From Trinickia sp. Y13 (GTDB taxonomy: Bacteria; Pseudomonadota; Gammaproteobacteria; Burkholderiales; Burkholderiaceae), in assembly GCF_029522115.1 (NCBI RefSeq), contig NZ_JAKWFK010000001.1:310001-374000 (forward strand): a stretch of 64,000 nucleotides of DNA, in the 5' to 3' direction. The notes under the pieces were generated by a model. That model was not told where the DNA came from and did no database searches. It saw nothing but the letters and a program-made list of their open reading frames with translations. Below are positions 17,314 through 28,825 of this stretch, piece by piece; within the stretch, counting starts at the first letter, position 1, and every line of letters begins with the position of its first letter. Position numbers and translations under genes: made by a program.

Positions 17314-18156
17314 ATGACGTTCCCCGCCCGCTCCGATGGTCCGTTTGTCCCGCAGATTTACCGGGTCGCTCGGGTGCGCCGCGAACTGCACGACACGACA
17401 ACGCTCGAGTTCGTCCCGCTCGCCGGATCACGACCCGCATTCGAGCCGGGGCAGTTCAACATGCTCTACGTCTTCGGCGTCGGCGAAGTGGCGATCAGCA
17501 TGAGCGGCGACCGGGCCGACGAGCACGCGTTCGTTCATACGGTACGCAACGTCGGCGCTGTCAGCGGGGCGCTCGCCAGGCTTGAAGAGGGGGCGACGAT
17601 CGGGCTGCGTGGGCCGTTTGGAACGGGCTGGCCGGTTGCCGCTGCCGAGGGCTCGGATATCGTCATCGTGGCAGGCGGTCTCGGCCTCGCGCCGCTGCGT
17701 CCGGCAATCTACGACGTGCTGGCCAACCGGAGCCGCTACGGACGCGTCGTTATCCTGTTCGGAAGCCGCAATCCGAAAGAAGTGCTCTACCGTCGAGAAT
17801 TGGAGCAGTGGCGCAAGCGTCTGGATGTGCAGATCGAGGTAACCGTCGATCACGCGGACGCGAGCTGGCATGGTCACGTCGGGGTCGTGCCGGCGCTGGT
17901 TGCAGGCGCGGCTTTCGATCCGCGCGAAACCGTTGCACTGGTGTGCGGGCCGGAGGTAATGATGCGCTTCACCATCAATGCGCTGCGCGACGCCGGCGTC
18001 CCGCCCAACTGTATTTATTTGTCGATGGAGCGCAACATGAGATGCGCGATCGGCCTGTGCGGTCACTGTCAGTTCGGGCCCACGTTCGTCTGCAAGGATG
18101 GGCCTGTGATGCGGTTCGACGCGATTGCCCGCATTTTCTCCGTCCCGGAGATCTGA
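17314..18156 (+). CDS. Hydrogenase gamma (FAD/NAD(P)-binding diaphorase) subunit
   Basis: 280 aa from the ATG at 17314, just after the previous stop (TGAGATG); an earlier in-frame ATG at 17293 lies inside the upstream gene. It has a ferredoxin-NADP reductase-like FAD domain ([11 protein letters not shown]), an NAD-binding region ([22 protein letters not shown]) and a C-terminal 2Fe-2S motif ([14 protein letters not shown] with a later Cys). The subunit exchanges electrons between the Fe-S chain and NAD(P)H, as HydG/HyhG does in sulfhydrogenases. Confidence 0.88.
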   Translation: MTFPARSDGPFVPQIYRVARVRRELHDTTTLEFVPLAGSRPAFEPGQFNMLYVFGVGEVAISMSGDRADEHAFVHTVRNVGAVSGALARLEEGATIGLRGPFGTGWPVAAAEGSDIVIVAGGLGLAPLRPAIYDVLANRSRYGRVVILFGSRNPKEVLYRRELEQWRKRLDVQIEVTVDHADASWHGHVGVVPALVAGAAFDPRETVALVCGPEVMMRFTINALRDAGVPPNCIYLSMERNMRCAIGLCGHCQFGPTFVCKDGPVMRFDAIARIFSVPEI

Positions 18157-18157
18157 G

Positions 18158-18964
18158 ATGAACGCACCGGACACGGTCCAGCGCAAACGGCCGCGGCTCG
18201 CGGTCTGGAAGTTCGCTTCTTGCGACGGTTGCCAGCTGTCCTTGCTGGATTGCGAGGACGAACTGCTTGCGCTTGCCGATGCCATCGACATCGCCAATTT
18301 TCCGGAAGCCTCCAGCGCCACCGGAGCCGGACCTTACGATCTCTCGCTAGTCGAAGGATCGATCACCACGCCGCACGATGCCGAACGCATTCTGGCAGTG
18401 CGGCGGCGATCGAACTATCTGGTGACGATCGGCGCTTGTGCGACGGCAGGTGGTATCCAGGCGTTGCGCAATTTCGCCGACGTGCGCGAGTTCGTAGCCG
18501 CAGTCTATGCATCGCCCGAATACATCTCGACGCTTGCAACATCGACGCCGATCTCGGCGCATGTGAAGGTCGATTACGAACTGCGCGGCTGCCCGATCAA
18601 CAAGATGCAGCTCATCGAGGTCATCTCGGCGTTCCTCGCCGGTCGCAAGCCGGCGATTGCGAGCCACAGTGTCTGCGTGGAGTGCAAGCAGCGCGGCACG
18701 GTGTGCGTGATGGTGCAAGGCACGCCCTGCCTGGGGCCTGTCACGCATGCGGGGTGCGGCGCAATCTGCCCGGCTTTCCGGCGTGGCTGCTATGGCTGCT
18801 ACGGCCCGATGGAGACGCCGAACATGGGTGCGTTGACGCGCGAATGGCAGGCGCTCGGCGCGAGGCCGTTGGATATTCGGCGTGCGTTACGTACCTTCAA
18901 TGCGACGGCACCGGAGTTTCTGAAGGAGAGCGAGGCTCATGGCGACGAAGACGATCCGGGTTGA
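18158..18964 (+). CDS. [NiFe]-hydrogenase small (delta) subunit
   Basis: 268 aa. Cysteines for the proximal and further 4Fe-4S clusters are at [15 protein letters not shown] (N-terminus), [16 protein letters not shown], and a cysteine-rich C-terminal part ([32 protein letters not shown]). There is no Tat signal, so the enzyme is cytosolic, as expected for group 3 hydrogenases. The gene starts one base after the gamma stop and overlaps the large-subunit start by 26 bases. Confidence 0.92.
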   Translation: MNAPDTVQRKRPRLAVWKFASCDGCQLSLLDCEDELLALADAIDIANFPEASSATGAGPYDLSLVEGSITTPHDAERILAVRRRSNYLVTIGACATAGGIQALRNFADVREFVAAVYASPEYISTLATSTPISAHVKVDYELRGCPINKMQLIEVISAFLAGRKPAIASHSVCVECKQRGTVCVMVQGTPCLGPVTHAGCGAICPAFRRGCYGCYGPMETPNMGALTREWQALGARPLDIRRALRTFNATAPEFLKESEAHGDEDDPG

Positions 18965-20228
18965 CTATCTCACTCGAGTCGAGGGGGAGGGCGCGCTCGA
19001 TCTGCATCTCAAGGACGGGCAGGTGACATCGGCGCGGCTCAACATCTTCGAGCCTCCACGCCTGTTCGAAGCGTTGCTGCGCGGGCGAGGTTTTGCCGAA
19101 ACGCCCGACATCGTAGCCCGCATCTGCGGGATTTGCCCGATCGCCTATCAGATGAGTGCTGCCCACGCGATCGAAAACGCCTTCGGCATCAGGGTGGATG
19201 GGCAGCTTCGAGCCTTGCGCCGATTGATTTACTGCGGCGAATGGATTGAGAGCCATGCGTTGCATGTCGTGATGCTGCATGCGCCGGATTTCCTCGGTTT
19301 CCCGGATGCGATTCAGATGGCCCGTGAGCACGGTGACGCTGTCCGCCGGGGCCTTGCCTTGAAGAAAGCCGGTAACGAGTTGATGCGGCTACTGGGGGGG
19401 CGCGAGATTCATCCCGTCAACGTAAAGGTGGGTGGCTTCTACCGTGTGCCGCAGCGCGATGAGCTGGCTCCGGTTGCCGAAAGCCTCCAGCGTGCGCGCG
19501 ACCTTGCCGTGGACCTGGTCCGGTGGGTCGCAAGCTTCGACTTTCCCGGGTTCGAGCGGGACTACGAGTTCGTCGCGCTGCGGCACCCGGAAGAATATCC
19601 GTTCAACGAAGGGCGGCTTGTCTCAACGCGCGGCATCGATATCGACATCGCGGATTACGAGACCGAATTCGAGGAAAGGCACGTGGCGCATTCAACCGCA
19701 CTGCATTCGGTGGTGAAACGGCGCGGGGCGTATCTGGTCGGGCCACTGGCGCGCTACGCGCTCAACTTCGATCGGTTGCCCGAGTCGGTGCAGGAGCTGG
19801 CCCGTGAGGCCGGGCTCGGCCCGGTGTGCAGAAACCCGTTTCGCAGCATCGTCGTGCGAGCGCTCGAAGTGGTCTACGCATGCGAGGAGGCGCTGAGACT
19901 GATCGCGGCCTATGAGCCGCCGCAGGTCTGTGCGGTGCCGGTCAAGCCGCGCGCGGGCGTGGGCGTCGGCTGCACCGAGGCGCCCCGCGGGATCTGCTGG
20001 CATCGCTATCGCCTCGATGCGAACGGGGCGATCGTCGAGGCGCGCATCGTGCCGCCCACCTCGCAGAATCAACCGAGCATCGAGGAGGATTTGACGGCGG
20101 TTGCGACGGCCTGGCTCGATCAGCCCGACGATGTATTGCGGGATCGATGCGAACAGAGCATCCGCAATTACGACCCCTGCATCTCGTGTTCCGCACACTT
20201 TCTCAGACTTTCGGTGCATCGGACATGA
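18939..20228 (+). CDS. [NiFe]-hydrogenase large (alpha) subunit, group 3b type
   Basis: 429 aa. The two Ni-Fe ligand motifs are RICGICP (about residues 62-68) and DPCISCSAH near the C-terminus. A short tail (FLRLSVHRT) after the last His is the piece normally removed by the maturation protease. TRVEGEG near residue 12 is the family's start motif. With the beta, gamma and delta genes it forms the order beta-gamma-delta-alpha seen in NADP-linked sulfhydrogenases (group 3b). These enzymes interconvert H2 and NAD(P)H, usually as a redox valve in fermentation or low oxygen. Confidence 0.92.
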   Translation: MATKTIRVDYLTRVEGEGALDLHLKDGQVTSARLNIFEPPRLFEALLRGRGFAETPDIVARICGICPIAYQMSAAHAIENAFGIRVDGQLRALRRLIYCGEWIESHALHVVMLHAPDFLGFPDAIQMAREHGDAVRRGLALKKAGNELMRLLGGREIHPVNVKVGGFYRVPQRDELAPVAESLQRARDLAVDLVRWVASFDFPGFERDYEFVALRHPEEYPFNEGRLVSTRGIDIDIADYETEFEERHVAHSTALHSVVKRRGAYLVGPLARYALNFDRLPESVQELAREAGLGPVCRNPFRSIVVRALEVVYACEEALRLIAAYEPPQVCAVPVKPRAGVGVGCTEAPRGICWHRYRLDANGAIVEARIVPPTSQNQPSIEEDLTAVATAWLDQPDDVLRDRCEQSIRNYDPCISCSAHFLRLSVHRT

Positions 20229-20743
20229 CGCGAACGGACAGATCCTGCGCGACGCCACGCAAAGTGCTGGTGGTTGGCATGGGCAACCCCGATCGCGGCG
20301 ACGATGGCGTCGGGGCGCTGGTTGCGCGCAGCCTGGCCGGACGGCTGCCCGCCGACGTCTCGATCGTCGTGCGTAGCGGCGATGCGCTCTCGCTGATAGA
20401 GGATTGGGCCGGCTTCGACGCGTTGGTGTGTGTGGACGCCGCAGCGCCAGTGGACACGCCGGGCCGCATCCACCGGATCGATCTTGCGTCGGATGAACTG
20501 GAGCGGGACGTCTCGCTGGCGTCGAGTCACGCGTTCGGCGTGGCGCAGGCGATCGAACTCGCCCGCACGCTGGGGCTCGCGCCCCGCGACATGATCGTCT
20601 ATGCGATCGAGGGCGTCTGCTTTGAGGGGGGCGCGCCCATCGCGCCGGAAGTGCTGGCCGCTGCAGCCGACGTAGCCGGGCGCGTCGCCGCCGAGGTACG
20701 CAGGCTCAGGCAGGCCGTTGCGGAGATCGGTCCTCATGCATGA
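20225..20743 (+). CDS. Hydrogenase maturation protease
   Basis: 172 aa peptidase of the HyaD/HybD/HycI family. The N-terminal [15 protein letters not shown] motif contains the conserved Asp that senses nickel. A second conserved acidic residue lies in CVDAA, and SSHAFG supplies a conserved His. It removes the C-terminal tail of the large subunit once nickel is inserted. The start overlaps the large-subunit stop (ATG at 20225, TGA at 20226). Confidence 0.9.
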   Translation: MTRTDRSCATPRKVLVVGMGNPDRGDDGVGALVARSLAGRLPADVSIVVRSGDALSLIEDWAGFDALVCVDAAAPVDTPGRIHRIDLASDELERDVSLASSHAFGVAQAIELARTLGLAPRDMIVYAIEGVCFEGGAPIAPEVLAAAADVAGRVAAEVRRLRQAVAEIGPHA

Positions 20744-21014
20744 AACAGGCGTGGTGCGAAACCTAGTGCGCCAGTTGGAAAGGGAGGCCCGGAAAAACGG
20801 TGCGGTCCGCGTTCGCGGGGTCGGGGTCTGGCTGGGCGCGCTGAGCCAGTTTTCGCCGGAACACTTTCGTGAGCACTTCGTCGACGAAGCATGCGGCACG
20901 TTGGCCGAGGGCGCCACGCTTCGCATCGAGGCGTCACGGGATGTCATTGATCCGCACGCGCAGGACGTGATGATGACCAGCATCGAGTTCGACGTGTACG
21001 ACGGGAAGGAGTGA
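20736..21014 (+). CDS. hypA: HypA-like nickel-insertion protein lacking the zinc site
   Basis: 92 aa. It starts [10 protein letters not shown], keeping the Met1-His2-Glu3 nickel site of HypA/HybF. The middle (VWLGALSQFSPEHFREHFVDEACG) follows the family. The zinc loop with two CxxC pairs is absent; the corresponding stretch reads EASRDVIDPHAQDVMMTS and the protein has one Cys only. HypA is normally about 113 aa. Start overlaps the protease end by 8 bases. It may still deliver nickel, but the structural or regulatory zinc is missing. Confidence 0.75.
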   Translation: MHETGVVRNLVRQLEREARKNGAVRVRGVGVWLGALSQFSPEHFREHFVDEACGTLAEGATLRIEASRDVIDPHAQDVMMTSIEFDVYDGKE

Positions 21015-21020
21015 GACAGC

Positions 21021-23345
21021 ATGGCGGCGCCATCGTCCGATGTCACCGGACCCGGTCTGCAGCATCGGCTGCGGCTGCGGTTGGAGGTCACCGGCGCAGT
21101 CCAGGGGGTGGGCTTTCGGCCGTTCGTTCATCGGCTTGCCGTGAGCGAGGGGCTGGGCGGTTTCGTGCGCAATACCGGCGCGGGCGCATCGGTGGAAGTC
21201 GAGGGCTCGCCAGAGGCGCTCGCGCGCTTTCTATCGAGGCTCGACGCCGAAATCAAGCCTCCGGCGGCTATTCATCGGCGGCAGAGCAGGCCGCTTCCGG
21301 TCCAAGGGGAGCAAGGCTTCGTGATTGCTCCGAGTGCAACCACCGGCCGACGCTGCGCCCTGGTGCTGCCCGATTGTGCGATCTGCCCGGCGTGTCTGAG
21401 CGAGATGCTTGATCCGAACGACCGGCGCCACCTTTATCCGTTTACGAGCTGCGCACATTGTGGCCCGCGTTACAGCCTCATCGAGGCCGTGCCATACGAT
21501 CGTGCGCGCACGGCCATGCGCCACTTCCCGATGTGCGCCGCCTGCCGCGCGGAATACGATGAGCCCGGGTCGCGCCGCTTTCACGCGGAAACGAGCGCGT
21601 GCCCCGAGTGCGGGCCGCAACTCGCGCTCTGGGATGCGACCGGAACCGTTCAAGCCGAGCGGCATCGGGCGCTGCAGCATACAGCCGCTGCCTTGCGCGA
21701 GGGCAGGATTGTCGCCCTCAAAGGGTTGGGCGGTTTCCAACTGCTCGTCGACGCCCGCAACGACGCTGCGGTATGCCGCCTGCGGGAGCGAAAGCGGCGT
21801 CCGGCGAAGCCGTTCGCCCTGATGGTTCGGACACTGGCCGACGCGATGGCTCTCGCGGAACTCTCGGAGACCGGGCAACGGCTCCTCTGCTCGAGCGCAG
21901 CGCCCATCGTCCTGGCCAGAGCAAGGGCGGATGTGTCCTTCATAGCGCCAAGCGTCGCTCCGGCCAATCCGCTGCTTGGCATCATGCTACCTTACACGCC
22001 GCTGCATGCGCTCTTGATGCGAGAGCTTGATTTTCCGATTGTGGCGACCAGCGGCAATCGGGGCGGCGAGCCGATCGTGATTGACGAGCGCGCGGCGCTC
22101 GAACGGCTCGCGGGCATCGCCGATCTCTTCCTCGTGCATGATCGGCCGATCATGCGGCCGGTGGACGACTCCGTCGTGCGGGTGATCGCGGAGCGAGAGG
22201 CCGTCTTGCGGCACGCGCGGGGTTATGCGCCTCTGGCGCTTGCCTGCCCGGCCGCCGCCGAGCCGGCTGCCGCGCTCGGCGCGCACCAGAAGAGCGCGAT
22301 TGCGCTCGCCGCGGATGGACAGATCATCCTCGGTCCGCATATCGGCGATCTGACTGCCGCTGCGACGCGCGAAGCCTTTGCGCAGGCGCTCGAGGCCATG
22401 GCGACACTCTACGACGTGCATCCTCGGCGCGTCGCTTGCGACGCCCATCCGGACTATTACAGCACGCGCTTGGCGCAAGCTTCGGGCTTGCCCGTGCAGC
22501 ACGTGCCGCATCATCTTGCGCACGTGCTGGCGGGGATGGTCGATAACGAACTCGCCGGCCCCGTGCTCGGTGTCGCTTGGGATGGCGCCGGCTATGGCGA
22601 TGACGCGTCGATCTGGGGCGGCGAGTTTCTGACCGTCGATGCAACACGTTTTTGCCGCGCCGCCCATCTGCTGCCGTTTCGCCTCGCCGGCGGCGAGGCC
22701 GCCATCCGCGAGCCGCGTCGTGCCGCGCTCGGCGCCTTGTATCTGATCTTCGGCGAGGCGGCGTTCGCAATGACGGACCTCAAGCCCGTGGCGGCTTTCG
22801 CCCCGACGGAGAAGCAGGTGCTTGGCACCATGCTGCGCCGCGGTGTCAACGCGCCTTTGACGTCGAGCGCTGGCCGGCTCTTCGATGCGGTTGCCGCATT
22901 GCTCGATCTCGTCCAGACAGCGAGCTTCGAAGGTCAGGCCGCGATGGCCGTCGAATTCGCGGCGCAGCGGGCAGTGGAGTCGGTGTCGCTGGCTGCCCCG
23001 CGCCTCACGGAGCATGCCGGCAGCCTTTTGCTCGACTGGCGACCGATGCTGGCCGACATCGTGGCCGGCTGGCGTGACGGTGTCGCTGCGCCGGTGTTGG
23101 CGGCGGCGTTCCATGAAAGCCTGGTCGAGGCCGTCGTTGCGGTGGCGATGCGCGTCGGGCGCGAGCAGGTCGTGCTGAGCGGCGGTTGCTTTCAGAACGC
23201 GCGGCTCGTGGAACATGCCGTGCATCGCTTGCGCGAGGCCGGCTTTCGTCCGTATTGGCATCGACGCGTTCCGCCGAACGACGGCGGCATTGCCGTTGGC
23301 CAGGCCCTGTTCGCCGCTCGGCCACTGACTGGGGAGAAGATCTGA
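21021..23345 (+). CDS. hypF: Carbamoyltransferase HypF
   Basis: 774 aa, the usual HypF length. The acylphosphatase domain is at the N-terminus (GAVQGVGFRPFVHRLA). Two zinc-finger pairs follow (CAICPACLSE with CAHCG, and CAACRAEY with CPECG), then a YrdC-like domain (KGLGGFQLLVDA) and a Kae1-like C-terminal domain (HHLAHVLAGM, LSGGCFQNARL). It makes the carbamoyl group from carbamoyl phosphate and ATP and passes it to HypE for cyanide ligand synthesis. Confidence 0.95.
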   Translation: MAAPSSDVTGPGLQHRLRLRLEVTGAVQGVGFRPFVHRLAVSEGLGGFVRNTGAGASVEVEGSPEALARFLSRLDAEIKPPAAIHRRQSRPLPVQGEQGFVIAPSATTGRRCALVLPDCAICPACLSEMLDPNDRRHLYPFTSCAHCGPRYSLIEAVPYDRARTAMRHFPMCAACRAEYDEPGSRRFHAETSACPECGPQLALWDATGTVQAERHRALQHTAAALREGRIVALKGLGGFQLLVDARNDAAVCRLRERKRRPAKPFALMVRTLADAMALAELSETGQRLLCSSAAPIVLARARADVSFIAPSVAPANPLLGIMLPYTPLHALLMRELDFPIVATSGNRGGEPIVIDERAALERLAGIADLFLVHDRPIMRPVDDSVVRVIAEREAVLRHARGYAPLALACPAAAEPAAALGAHQKSAIALAADGQIILGPHIGDLTAAATREAFAQALEAMATLYDVHPRRVACDAHPDYYSTRLAQASGLPVQHVPHHLAHVLAGMVDNELAGPVLGVAWDGAGYGDDASIWGGEFLTVDATRFCRAAHLLPFRLAGGEAAIREPRRAALGALYLIFGEAAFAMTDLKPVAAFAPTEKQVLGTMLRRGVNAPLTSSAGRLFDAVAALLDLVQTASFEGQAAMAVEFAAQRAVESVSLAAPRLTEHAGSLLLDWRPMLADIVAGWRDGVAAPVLAAAFHESLVEAVVAVAMRVGREQVVLSGGCFQNARLVEHAVHRLREAGFRPYWHRRVPPNDGGIAVGQALFAARPLTGEKI

Positions 23346-23580
23346 TGTGCCTCGCCGTTCCGGGAAAGATTCTGAGCATCGATGGCGATGATCCTTTGTT
23401 GCGGCAAGGGAGGGTCGCGTTCGCCGGCATCGTCAAGCAGGCCAATCTTGCCTACGTGCCCGAAGCGCGGCCCGGCGATTATGTGCTGGTCCACGCCGGC
23501 TTTGCCATCGCTTTGATCGACGAGGCGCAGGCCCTCGCGACGCTCGCCTGGCTCGCCGAGGCCTCACGGGAGGATGCCAG

Positions 23581-23584
<4 letters not shown>
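23345..23584 (+). CDS. hypC: Hydrogenase assembly chaperone HypC
   Basis: 79 aa, beginning [10 protein letters not shown]; Cys2 is the residue that binds the iron centre. The start overlaps the hypF stop by one base (TGATG). HypC works with HypD to carry Fe(CN)2CO to the large subunit. Confidence 0.95.
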
Positions 23585-24707
<1,123 letters not shown>

Positions 24708-24711
<4 letters not shown>

Positions 24712-25760
24712 GCGACACGCCGCGCTTCGCGCCGAATTGCCCCATGCCGGCCCTGTCCGGGGACATCATCGAACTCGCTCACGGCGGCGGCGGCCTGCTG
24801 ACCCGGCGGCTCATCGACGGGCTCTTTCGTCCCGCGTTCGCGCAGTCGCCCGACGATCTCACCCATGACGGGGCGGTATTCGACATCGGGGGCGTGCGCC
24901 TCGCCTTCACGACCGATTCCTACGTAGTGCAGCCGCTATTCTTTCCGGGCGGCGACATCGGCTCGCTTGCCGTCAACGGGACGGTGAACGATCTGGCGAT
25001 GTGTGGCGCCGAGCCGCGCTACCTCAGCGCCGGGCTGGTGATCGAAGAAGGCTTCCCGATCGACGATCTGCGCCGCGTGGTGGTGTCCATGCGCGATGCG
25101 GCAAGGGTGGCGGGCGTGCGTCTCGTGACCGGCGATACGAAGGTGGTCGAGCGCGGCAAGGGCGACGGCCTCTATGTCAACACGTCCGGTGTAGGGATCG
25201 TCGCGCCGAGGTCGCCGATTTCGCCCCGGCAGGTCAGGAAAAACGATGTCGTCGTTCTGAGCGGCGATATCGGCCGCCATGGGATCGCCATCATGGCGAT
25301 GCGCGAAGGACTCGGTTTCGAGACCACGATCACGAGCGATTGTGCACCTCTGGCCGCCAGCGTGCGGGCGCTGCTTGATGCGGGAATCGATCTGCATTGC
25401 ATGCGCGATCTGACGCGAGGCGGCCTGGCCACGGCATTGCTCGAGATTGCTGCAGCGGGGTGCGTGACGATTCGGCTCGATGAGTCGGACATTCCGATAT
25501 CGGATCCGGTGCGCGGCGCTTGCGAGATCCTCGGGCTCGATCCGCTTTATGTGGCGAACGAAGGGCGGTTCGTCGCGTTCGTATCGCCCGGGTGCGCAGA
25601 GCGGAGCGTCGCGATCCTGCGCCGTTTCTGCGCGCACGCAACGGTCATTGGCACGGTTGCCGATGACCCGGCTCCAACGGGCGCCGTCGAACTGCGCACG
25701 CTTGGCGGCAGGCGCGCACTCGACATGCAAACGGGGGAACAGTTGCCCCGCATATGCTAG
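24708..25760 (+). CDS. hypE: Hydrogenase expression/formation protein HypE
   Basis: 350 aa. The N-terminal [13 protein letters not shown] and GAVFDIGG belong to the PurM-like ATP-binding fold. The protein ends PRIC; the C-terminal Cys carries the thiocarboxamide/thiocyanate that becomes the CN ligand. The start overlaps the hypD stop (ATGA). It is the last gene of the operon; no hypB follows. Confidence 0.95.
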
Positions 25761-25850
25761 ACAGTGTAGTGAATCGGGCTCGATGCGGCGAAGCGGTTTT
25801 GATTCCGCGCGAACCGGGACCAAGGGGCTTCGCCGTCGCGAAACGCGTCG

Positions 25851-27101
25851 TCAGTCTGCTGTCCGAATTGGCGGCACGAGCCTTCTGAGCAGCGGACCGA
25901 AGGTCAGGCCCTGAACCAGGATGGAGAAGAGCACGACGATATAGGTGGTCGTGAGGATCAACTCGCGTGGGTGGCCTTCAGGCAGCAGGAAGGCCAACGA
26001 GATCGAAAGGGCGCCCCTTAGGCCTCCCCATGTCAGCAGCGCGATCGTTCCCTTCGGAAATGAAACGACGGCACCCATGGTCTTGATCGGGATGAAGACG
26101 CTGATGACTCGGCCCGTCAACACGCAGGCAATGCCGATCAAACCGAGCGCGAGATACGTGTCCGTCTCTTTGATGGCGAGGATTTCCAGCCCCATGAGCA
26201 GGAACAGTAGGCTATTGAGAATCTCGTCGACCAGTTCCCAGAACGTCCCCAGATATTCCTGCGTTTTCTTTGACATTGCCCGCTTCAGTCCGTTATTGCC
26301 GAGGAGCAGTCCGGCGACGACCACGGCGATCGGCCCCGACATGCGAAGGGCGTCGGCAAGCGCGTAAGAGCCCATGCATAAAGCGATGGAAAGCAGAATC
26401 TCCACTTGGTAGTCGTCGATCGTGCGAATCAGGCGGAACGTCATCCAACCGAGCAGCCAGCCTAGCGCGATACTGCCGAGCGTTTCCTGGACGAAGAACC
26501 ACGAGACGGTCGCGATGCTCGGCTCGCTTCGGCCCGTGGCGATGTCGAGGATCGAAAGGAAAATCACGGCGCCAACGCCATCGTTGAACAGGCTTTCGCC
26601 GGTGATACGGGTTTCGAGATCTTTTGGCGCGCCGGCCTTCTTGATGATGCCGAGCACAGCGATTGGGTCGGTCGGCGAGATCAGTGCGCCGAACAGCAAT
26701 GCGTAGATGAAGCCAAGGTCATACCCCAGCGCATGGGCGGCACTCCAGAAGAGCGCGCCTATGACGACCGTGGACAGGATGGTACCGAACGTGGAAAGGA
26801 TCGTGACGGTCCACTTGACCTTGTACAGATCCCCCAAATCGACGTGCAGCGCGCCGGCGAAGAGAAGAAAAGCCAAAAAACCGTGAAATACTAGATCGCT
26901 GAAATCGATGCTGGGAACGAAGCGGGCATACCTTTGAATTTCGACGAGGCCTGTCTTCCCCAAGAAAACCAACACGAGGGAGGACACAAGCGCAATCGCC
27001 ATCAAGCCGATTGTCGGGGGCAAAGACAGAAGGCGGTGGTTCAGGTATCCGCCCAGCGCAGTCAGCACGATCAAGACGGTCACGGTTTGGAACAAAGTCA
27101 T
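25851..27101 (-). CDS. Na+/H+ antiporter, CPA1/NhaP type
   Basis: 416 aa from the ATG at 27101, whose product starts directly with a membrane helix; a longer frame reaches 27164. About twelve helices. The ion-binding region SPTDPIAVLGIIKKAG and GESLFNDGVGAVIFLSIL, with the paired ND of helix 5-6, are typical of CPA1 exchangers. It exports Na+ or K+ for H+ and regulates pH. It is divergent from the acetate-pathway genes and shares their regulatory region. Confidence 0.88.
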   Translation of the reverse strand: MTLFQTVTVLIVLTALGGYLNHRLLSLPPTIGLMAIALVSSLVLVFLGKTGLVEIQRYARFVPSIDFSDLVFHGFLAFLLFAGALHVDLGDLYKVKWTVTILSTFGTILSTVVIGALFWSAAHALGYDLGFIYALLFGALISPTDPIAVLGIIKKAGAPKDLETRITGESLFNDGVGAVIFLSILDIATGRSEPSIATVSWFFVQETLGSIALGWLLGWMTFRLIRTIDDYQVEILLSIALCMGSYALADALRMSGPIAVVVAGLLLGNNGLKRAMSKKTQEYLGTFWELVDEILNSLLFLLMGLEILAIKETDTYLALGLIGIACVLTGRVISVFIPIKTMGAVVSFPKGTIALLTWGGLRGALSISLAFLLPEGHPRELILTTTYIVVLFSILVQGLTFGPLLRRLVPPIRTAD

Positions 27102-27430
27102 AGGCGAGAGGTGTCCGTTCGAAGTTAGGTGGCGGCCCTTTGGTTGCGTCGCTGCCGACGCCATTTTATCGGGAGCGCCGTGAGCCGAAAGGCGAACGTT
27201 GCAAGCGTAGCGTTCCCGCAGGCAGAACGAAGCGCAAACGGCAGGCCACGAGACCGAACCTGACGCTCGTCTCGCTCGTCCGAAAGCTTACGGATCGGTT
27301 GCAGTCTCGAGCCGCCGTGTCGTGCCGCCGACAGCGCTCGCTGCGGGTGCGGTTGATATCGATCAACTCGTGCCGGGGCGACTCGGCAATACTGATCAAT
27401 GGCGCGAACGAGCCGATTGGGAGCTTGAAT
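27102..27430. other. Divergent promoter region, antiporter and acetate pathway
   Basis: 329 bases without a gene. It holds the Fnr/Anr box at 27353-27366 and a plausible -10 (AATACT at 27388-27393). Long frames crossing it are shadows. Confidence 0.5.
27353..27366 (+). promoter_or_regulatory. Fnr/Anr-type box upstream of the phosphotransacetylase fusion gene
   Basis: TTGATATCGATCAA is a perfect match to TTGAT-N4-ATCAA. Its centre at 27359.5 would be at -41.5 for a transcript starting at about 27401, and AATACT at 27388-27393 would be the -10. That is the class II spacing used for activation by Fnr-type regulators. The gene start is 65 bases downstream. Confidence 0.75.
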
Positions 27431-28825
27431 ATGCAATACATCGAGAATCGCACGTTCGACGAACTCAAAGCGGGAGACACGGCAAGCCTCGTACGAACCC
27501 TCACGCACGAGGATATCGAGCTGTTTGCGATCATGTCCGGCGACGTCAATCCGACGCATGTGGATGAAGCCTTCGCCCGCAGCGACGAATTCCACAGGAT
27601 CGTTGCGCATGGCATGTGGGGCGCCGCGCTGATCTCGACGGTGCTGGGCACGCAACTTCCCGGCCCCGGGACGCTCTACGTCGATCAGTCTTTGCATTTT
27701 TGCTGCCCGGTCGCGCTGGGCGACACCCTCACCGTCTCGGTGCGGGTGACGAGCAAGGTGGGCACCACGCATCACGTCGTGTTCGATTGCCGCGCAGTGA
27801 ATCAGCATGGCGAAGCGGTCATCACCGGCACGGCCGAGGTCGTGGCTCCGACCGAGAAGACTTCGCGCCCCCGCATCACACTGCCTGAGGTGGAGTTGCG
27901 CATGAAGGGGCACCGCTACGAGCATTTGATCGCGATGACGCACGGGCTCGCACCGATTCGAACGGCAGTGGTTCATCCGGTGGACGCACCCTCGCTGCTG
28001 GGAGCGGTGGAAGCGGCGCGCGCCAATCTCATCGTGCCGATACTGATCGGGCCGGAGGCTAAGATTCGGGCGACGGCGGCTCTCGCTCAACTTGACCTGA
28101 CGCCCTACGAAATCGTGCCGACGGCGCACAGCGATGCGGCCGCGGCGCAAGCGGTTGCGATGGCGCGCGCGGGCAAAGTCGATGCATTGATGAAGGGTGC
28201 GCTTCATACCGACGAACTCATGCATGCAGTGGTCGATGCCGATCAGGGCTTGCGCACGGCACGTCGCATCAGCCACGTGTTTGCGATCGACGCGCCGCGC
28301 TATCCGCGGCCTCTTTTCGTCACCGACGCGGCGATCAACGTCTACCCGACGCTCGCCGAAAAGCGCGACATCGTTCAAAACGCGATCGATCTGGCGCACG
28401 CGCTCGGGATCGTCGAGCCGCGCGTCGCGATCCTCTCCGCGGTCGAAACGGTGACCGAGACGATCCGCTCCACGCTCGATGCGGCGGCGCTGTGCAAGAT
28501 GGCCGATCGCGGGCAGATCACGGGGGGCATTTTGGACGGCCCGCTCGCGTTCGATAACGCGGTTTCGACGGAGGCAGCCGAAACGAAGGGCATCCATTCT
28601 CAGGTGGCGGGGCGAGCCGACATCTTCGTCGTGCCGGACCTTGAAGCAGGAAACATTCTGGCGAAGCAACTCGAGTATCTTGCAGACGCGCAGGTCGCCG
28701 GCATCGTGCTCGGTGCGCGGGTTCCAATCATTCTGACGAGCCGAGCCGACAAGACGCTCGCGCGTCTCGGCTCGTGTGCCATCGCGCTGCTGCTTGCCCG
28801 TCACGCACCGGAGCAAAAGGCATGA
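27431..28825 (+). CDS. Fusion of MaoC-like hydratase and phosphate acetyl/butyryltransferase
   Basis: 464 aa. Residues 1 to about 145 form a MaoC hot-dog domain (MSGDVNPTHVDEAFA with the catalytic Asp/His, HGMWGAALIS). Residues 160-460 form a phosphate acetyl/butyryltransferase domain (ALMKGALHTDELMHAVVD, ILDGPLAFDNAVS). The transferase makes acetyl phosphate from acetyl-CoA. The start at 27431 has GGGAG upstream and suits the Fnr box. The stop overlaps the acetate kinase start (ATGA), so both steps of acetyl-CoA to acetate plus ATP are co-expressed. Confidence 0.9.
   Translation: MQYIENRTFDELKAGDTASLVRTLTHEDIELFAIMSGDVNPTHVDEAFARSDEFHRIVAHGMWGAALISTVLGTQLPGPGTLYVDQSLHFCCPVALGDTLTVSVRVTSKVGTTHHVVFDCRAVNQHGEAVITGTAEVVAPTEKTSRPRITLPEVELRMKGHRYEHLIAMTHGLAPIRTAVVHPVDAPSLLGAVEAARANLIVPILIGPEAKIRATAALAQLDLTPYEIVPTAHSDAAAAQAVAMARAGKVDALMKGALHTDELMHAVVDADQGLRTARRISHVFAIDAPRYPRPLFVTDAAINVYPTLAEKRDIVQNAIDLAHALGIVEPRVAILSAVETVTETIRSTLDAAALCKMADRGQITGGILDGPLAFDNAVSTEAAETKGIHSQVAGRADIFVVPDLEAGNILAKQLEYLADAQVAGIVLGARVPIILTSRADKTLARLGSCAIALLLARHAPEQKA

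Noticed and set aside
27125-28816. 563-codon minus-strand frame opposite the transferase fusion
   Set aside because: No family features; the plus strand has MaoC and phosphotransacetylase motifs.
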